From: Chloroflexota bacterium
Lineage (GTDB): Bacteria > Chloroflexota > Anaerolineae > Aggregatilineales > Phototrophicaceae
NCBI GenBank assembly: GCA_026708115.1
Contig: JAPOVL010000041.1
Coordinates: 62,001 to 126,000 of the forward strand
Reading direction: 5' to 3'
DNA: 64,000 nucleotides
Shown: one piece after another, positions 63,360 to 64,000 of the stretch
Numbering within the stretch: the first letter of the stretch is position 1
Layout: each line of letters begins with the position of its first letter
The notes under the pieces: model-generated
Databases searched by the model: none
What the model saw: the letters and a program-made list of their open reading frames with translations, nothing else
Told to the model about the DNA's origin: nothing
Program-made: the position numbers and the translations under genes

Positions 63360-64000
63360 TCATAAAGTGAAGGCCAGGCCAAGGTCGCTCGCCAGATCCC
63401 GCAGACCGGCGACGGTTTCGCGCGAGACCGGGATGCCGTTCTGTTGCCGCTGGCCCATGCGCCGGAACTCAACCTCGCCCGGCAGCAGGACGGGACGGTC
63501 TTCATCGATGGCCGGGGCGTTCTTGACCTGGGCGACCAGTTGCGCCAGCCGCCGGTCATAATCCTCGCGGCTCATCAGCGCTGCCGGGTCAATGGCGATC
63601 ATCATATGGCCGACATCGAAATTCTGATCGTCCTGGAAGACATTCAAGCCGAAGCGCGCGCCGGTCATGACGCCTGCCAGCACATCGGTGAAGAGGCTCA
63701 AGCCATAACCTTTGTATTCGCCGATGGGCAGCATGGGTCCCTCCCGGGCGGCGGCGGGATCGGTGGTGCTTTGACCATCAGGCGTCAGCGCCCAATTGTC
63801 CGGCATCGAGCGCCCTTCCTGCTCGTACCAGCGCATCATGCCTTTGCCGGACATGGTCAAGGCCATGTCCAAGACGATGGCCTGATGGTCGCTGCGGGGG
63901 ATGGCGATGCCCCAGGGATTGGTGCCCAGGACGGGCTTGGCCGAGCCCCAGGGCGCCATTTCCGCTTTGGCATTGGTGAAGGACCAGCCGATCAATCCGG
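63360..64000 (-). CDS. Malate/L-lactate dehydrogenase-family (Ldh2) oxidoreductase, 5' part outside window
   Basis: The last about 212 residues of an Ldh2/YiaK-type NAD(P)-dependent 2-hydroxyacid dehydrogenase; the N-terminus lies beyond 64000. Recognisable family motifs: LGTNPWGIAIP, MALTMSGKGM and LPIGEYKGYGLSLFTDVLAGVMTG. Members reduce or oxidise malate, lactate, ureidoglycolate, 2,3-diketogulonate or delta-1-piperideine/pyrroline carboxylates. The imine-reducing members would fit with the two ornithine-cyclodeaminase-family proteins, but this is only an inference. Probably upstream member of the island. Confidence 0.85.
   Translation of the reverse strand, partial: GLIGWSFTNAKAEMAPWGSAKPVLGTNPWGIAIPRSDHQAIVLDMALTMSGKGMMRWYEQEGRSMPDNWALTPDGQSTTDPAAAREGPMLPIGEYKGYGLSLFTDVLAGVMTGARFGLNVFQDDQNFDVGHMMIAIDPAALMSREDYDRRLAQLVAQVKNAPAIDEDRPVLLPGEVEFRRMGQRQQNGIPVSRETVAGLRDLASDLGLAFTL

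Overview
The window looks like a chromosomal segment of a heterotrophic bacterium, most plausibly a member of the Chloroflexota (Anaerolineae-like). That assignment rests on gene style, not on a marker gene: several Opp/Dpp-type ABC importers, a secreted fibronectin-type protein with a Pro/Thr linker (PTPTPTAVPTATP) typical of that phylum, several S9 peptidases, duplicated MmgE/PrpD and ornithine-cyclodeaminase-family genes, and many short palindromic intergenic repeats. I saw no rRNA, tRNA, CRISPR array, integrase or transposase.

Layout. 1-10.2 kb (+): the end of a GH4 glycosidase, a complete five-gene Opp-type transporter (ATPase, long binding protein, two permeases, ATPase), a small membrane protein, then araD and araA. 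Together these suggest uptake and catabolism of arabinose-containing oligosaccharides. 10.4-14.2 kb: an amino-acid permease fused to two universal-stress domains, then a LacI-type repressor on the minus strand. 14.4-16.5 kb (-): a secreted fibronectin-type protein plus a small ORF ending in the signature VREI. 16.9-30.4 kb (+): two tandem paralogous binding proteins (the first with a frameshift in its signal peptide), two permeases, a DPP-IV-like peptidase, a prolyl oligopeptidase and a very large BNR/sortilin-type propeller protein, a peptide import and degradation operon. 30.5-34.2 kb (-): a tandem array of four small phage-tail-fibre-like genes (one broken by an internal deletion), each with the same promoter module, a leader of about 200 nt and a downstream hairpin. 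A degenerate copy of the 3' end of the neighbouring MlrC gene lies inside the array.

34.5-43.9 kb: an M81/MlrC peptidase (-), then a + operon of an enolase-superfamily epimerase/racemase, a beta-lactamase-fold serine hydrolase and a third Dpp-type importer without ATPases, reminiscent of murein-peptide recycling. An RpiR regulator overlapping a cysteine-synthase-like gene lies opposite. 44.7-64 kb: a GNAT protein (+), then a long minus-strand catabolic island: Ldh2-type dehydrogenase (cut by the window end), S9C peptidase, two M14 AstE/AspA-family proteins (one lacking its metal ligands), an MFS transporter, two ornithine-cyclodeaminase-family proteins, an M24 creatinase-like protein, PrpD, a mandelate-racemase-family enzyme, a fourth Dpp importer without ATPases, a DegT-family aminotransferase and a second PrpD.

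The most unusual feature is the tail-fibre-like array and its regulatory module, a GCGAC-N6-GTCGC palindrome next to an AGAACA...TGCTAAT box. The module is shared with the secreted fibronectin-type gene 14 kb away, suggesting a co-regulated, duplicating family of surface or adhesion proteins. A second recurring pattern is a stem-loop between the binding-protein and permease genes of all four importer operons.
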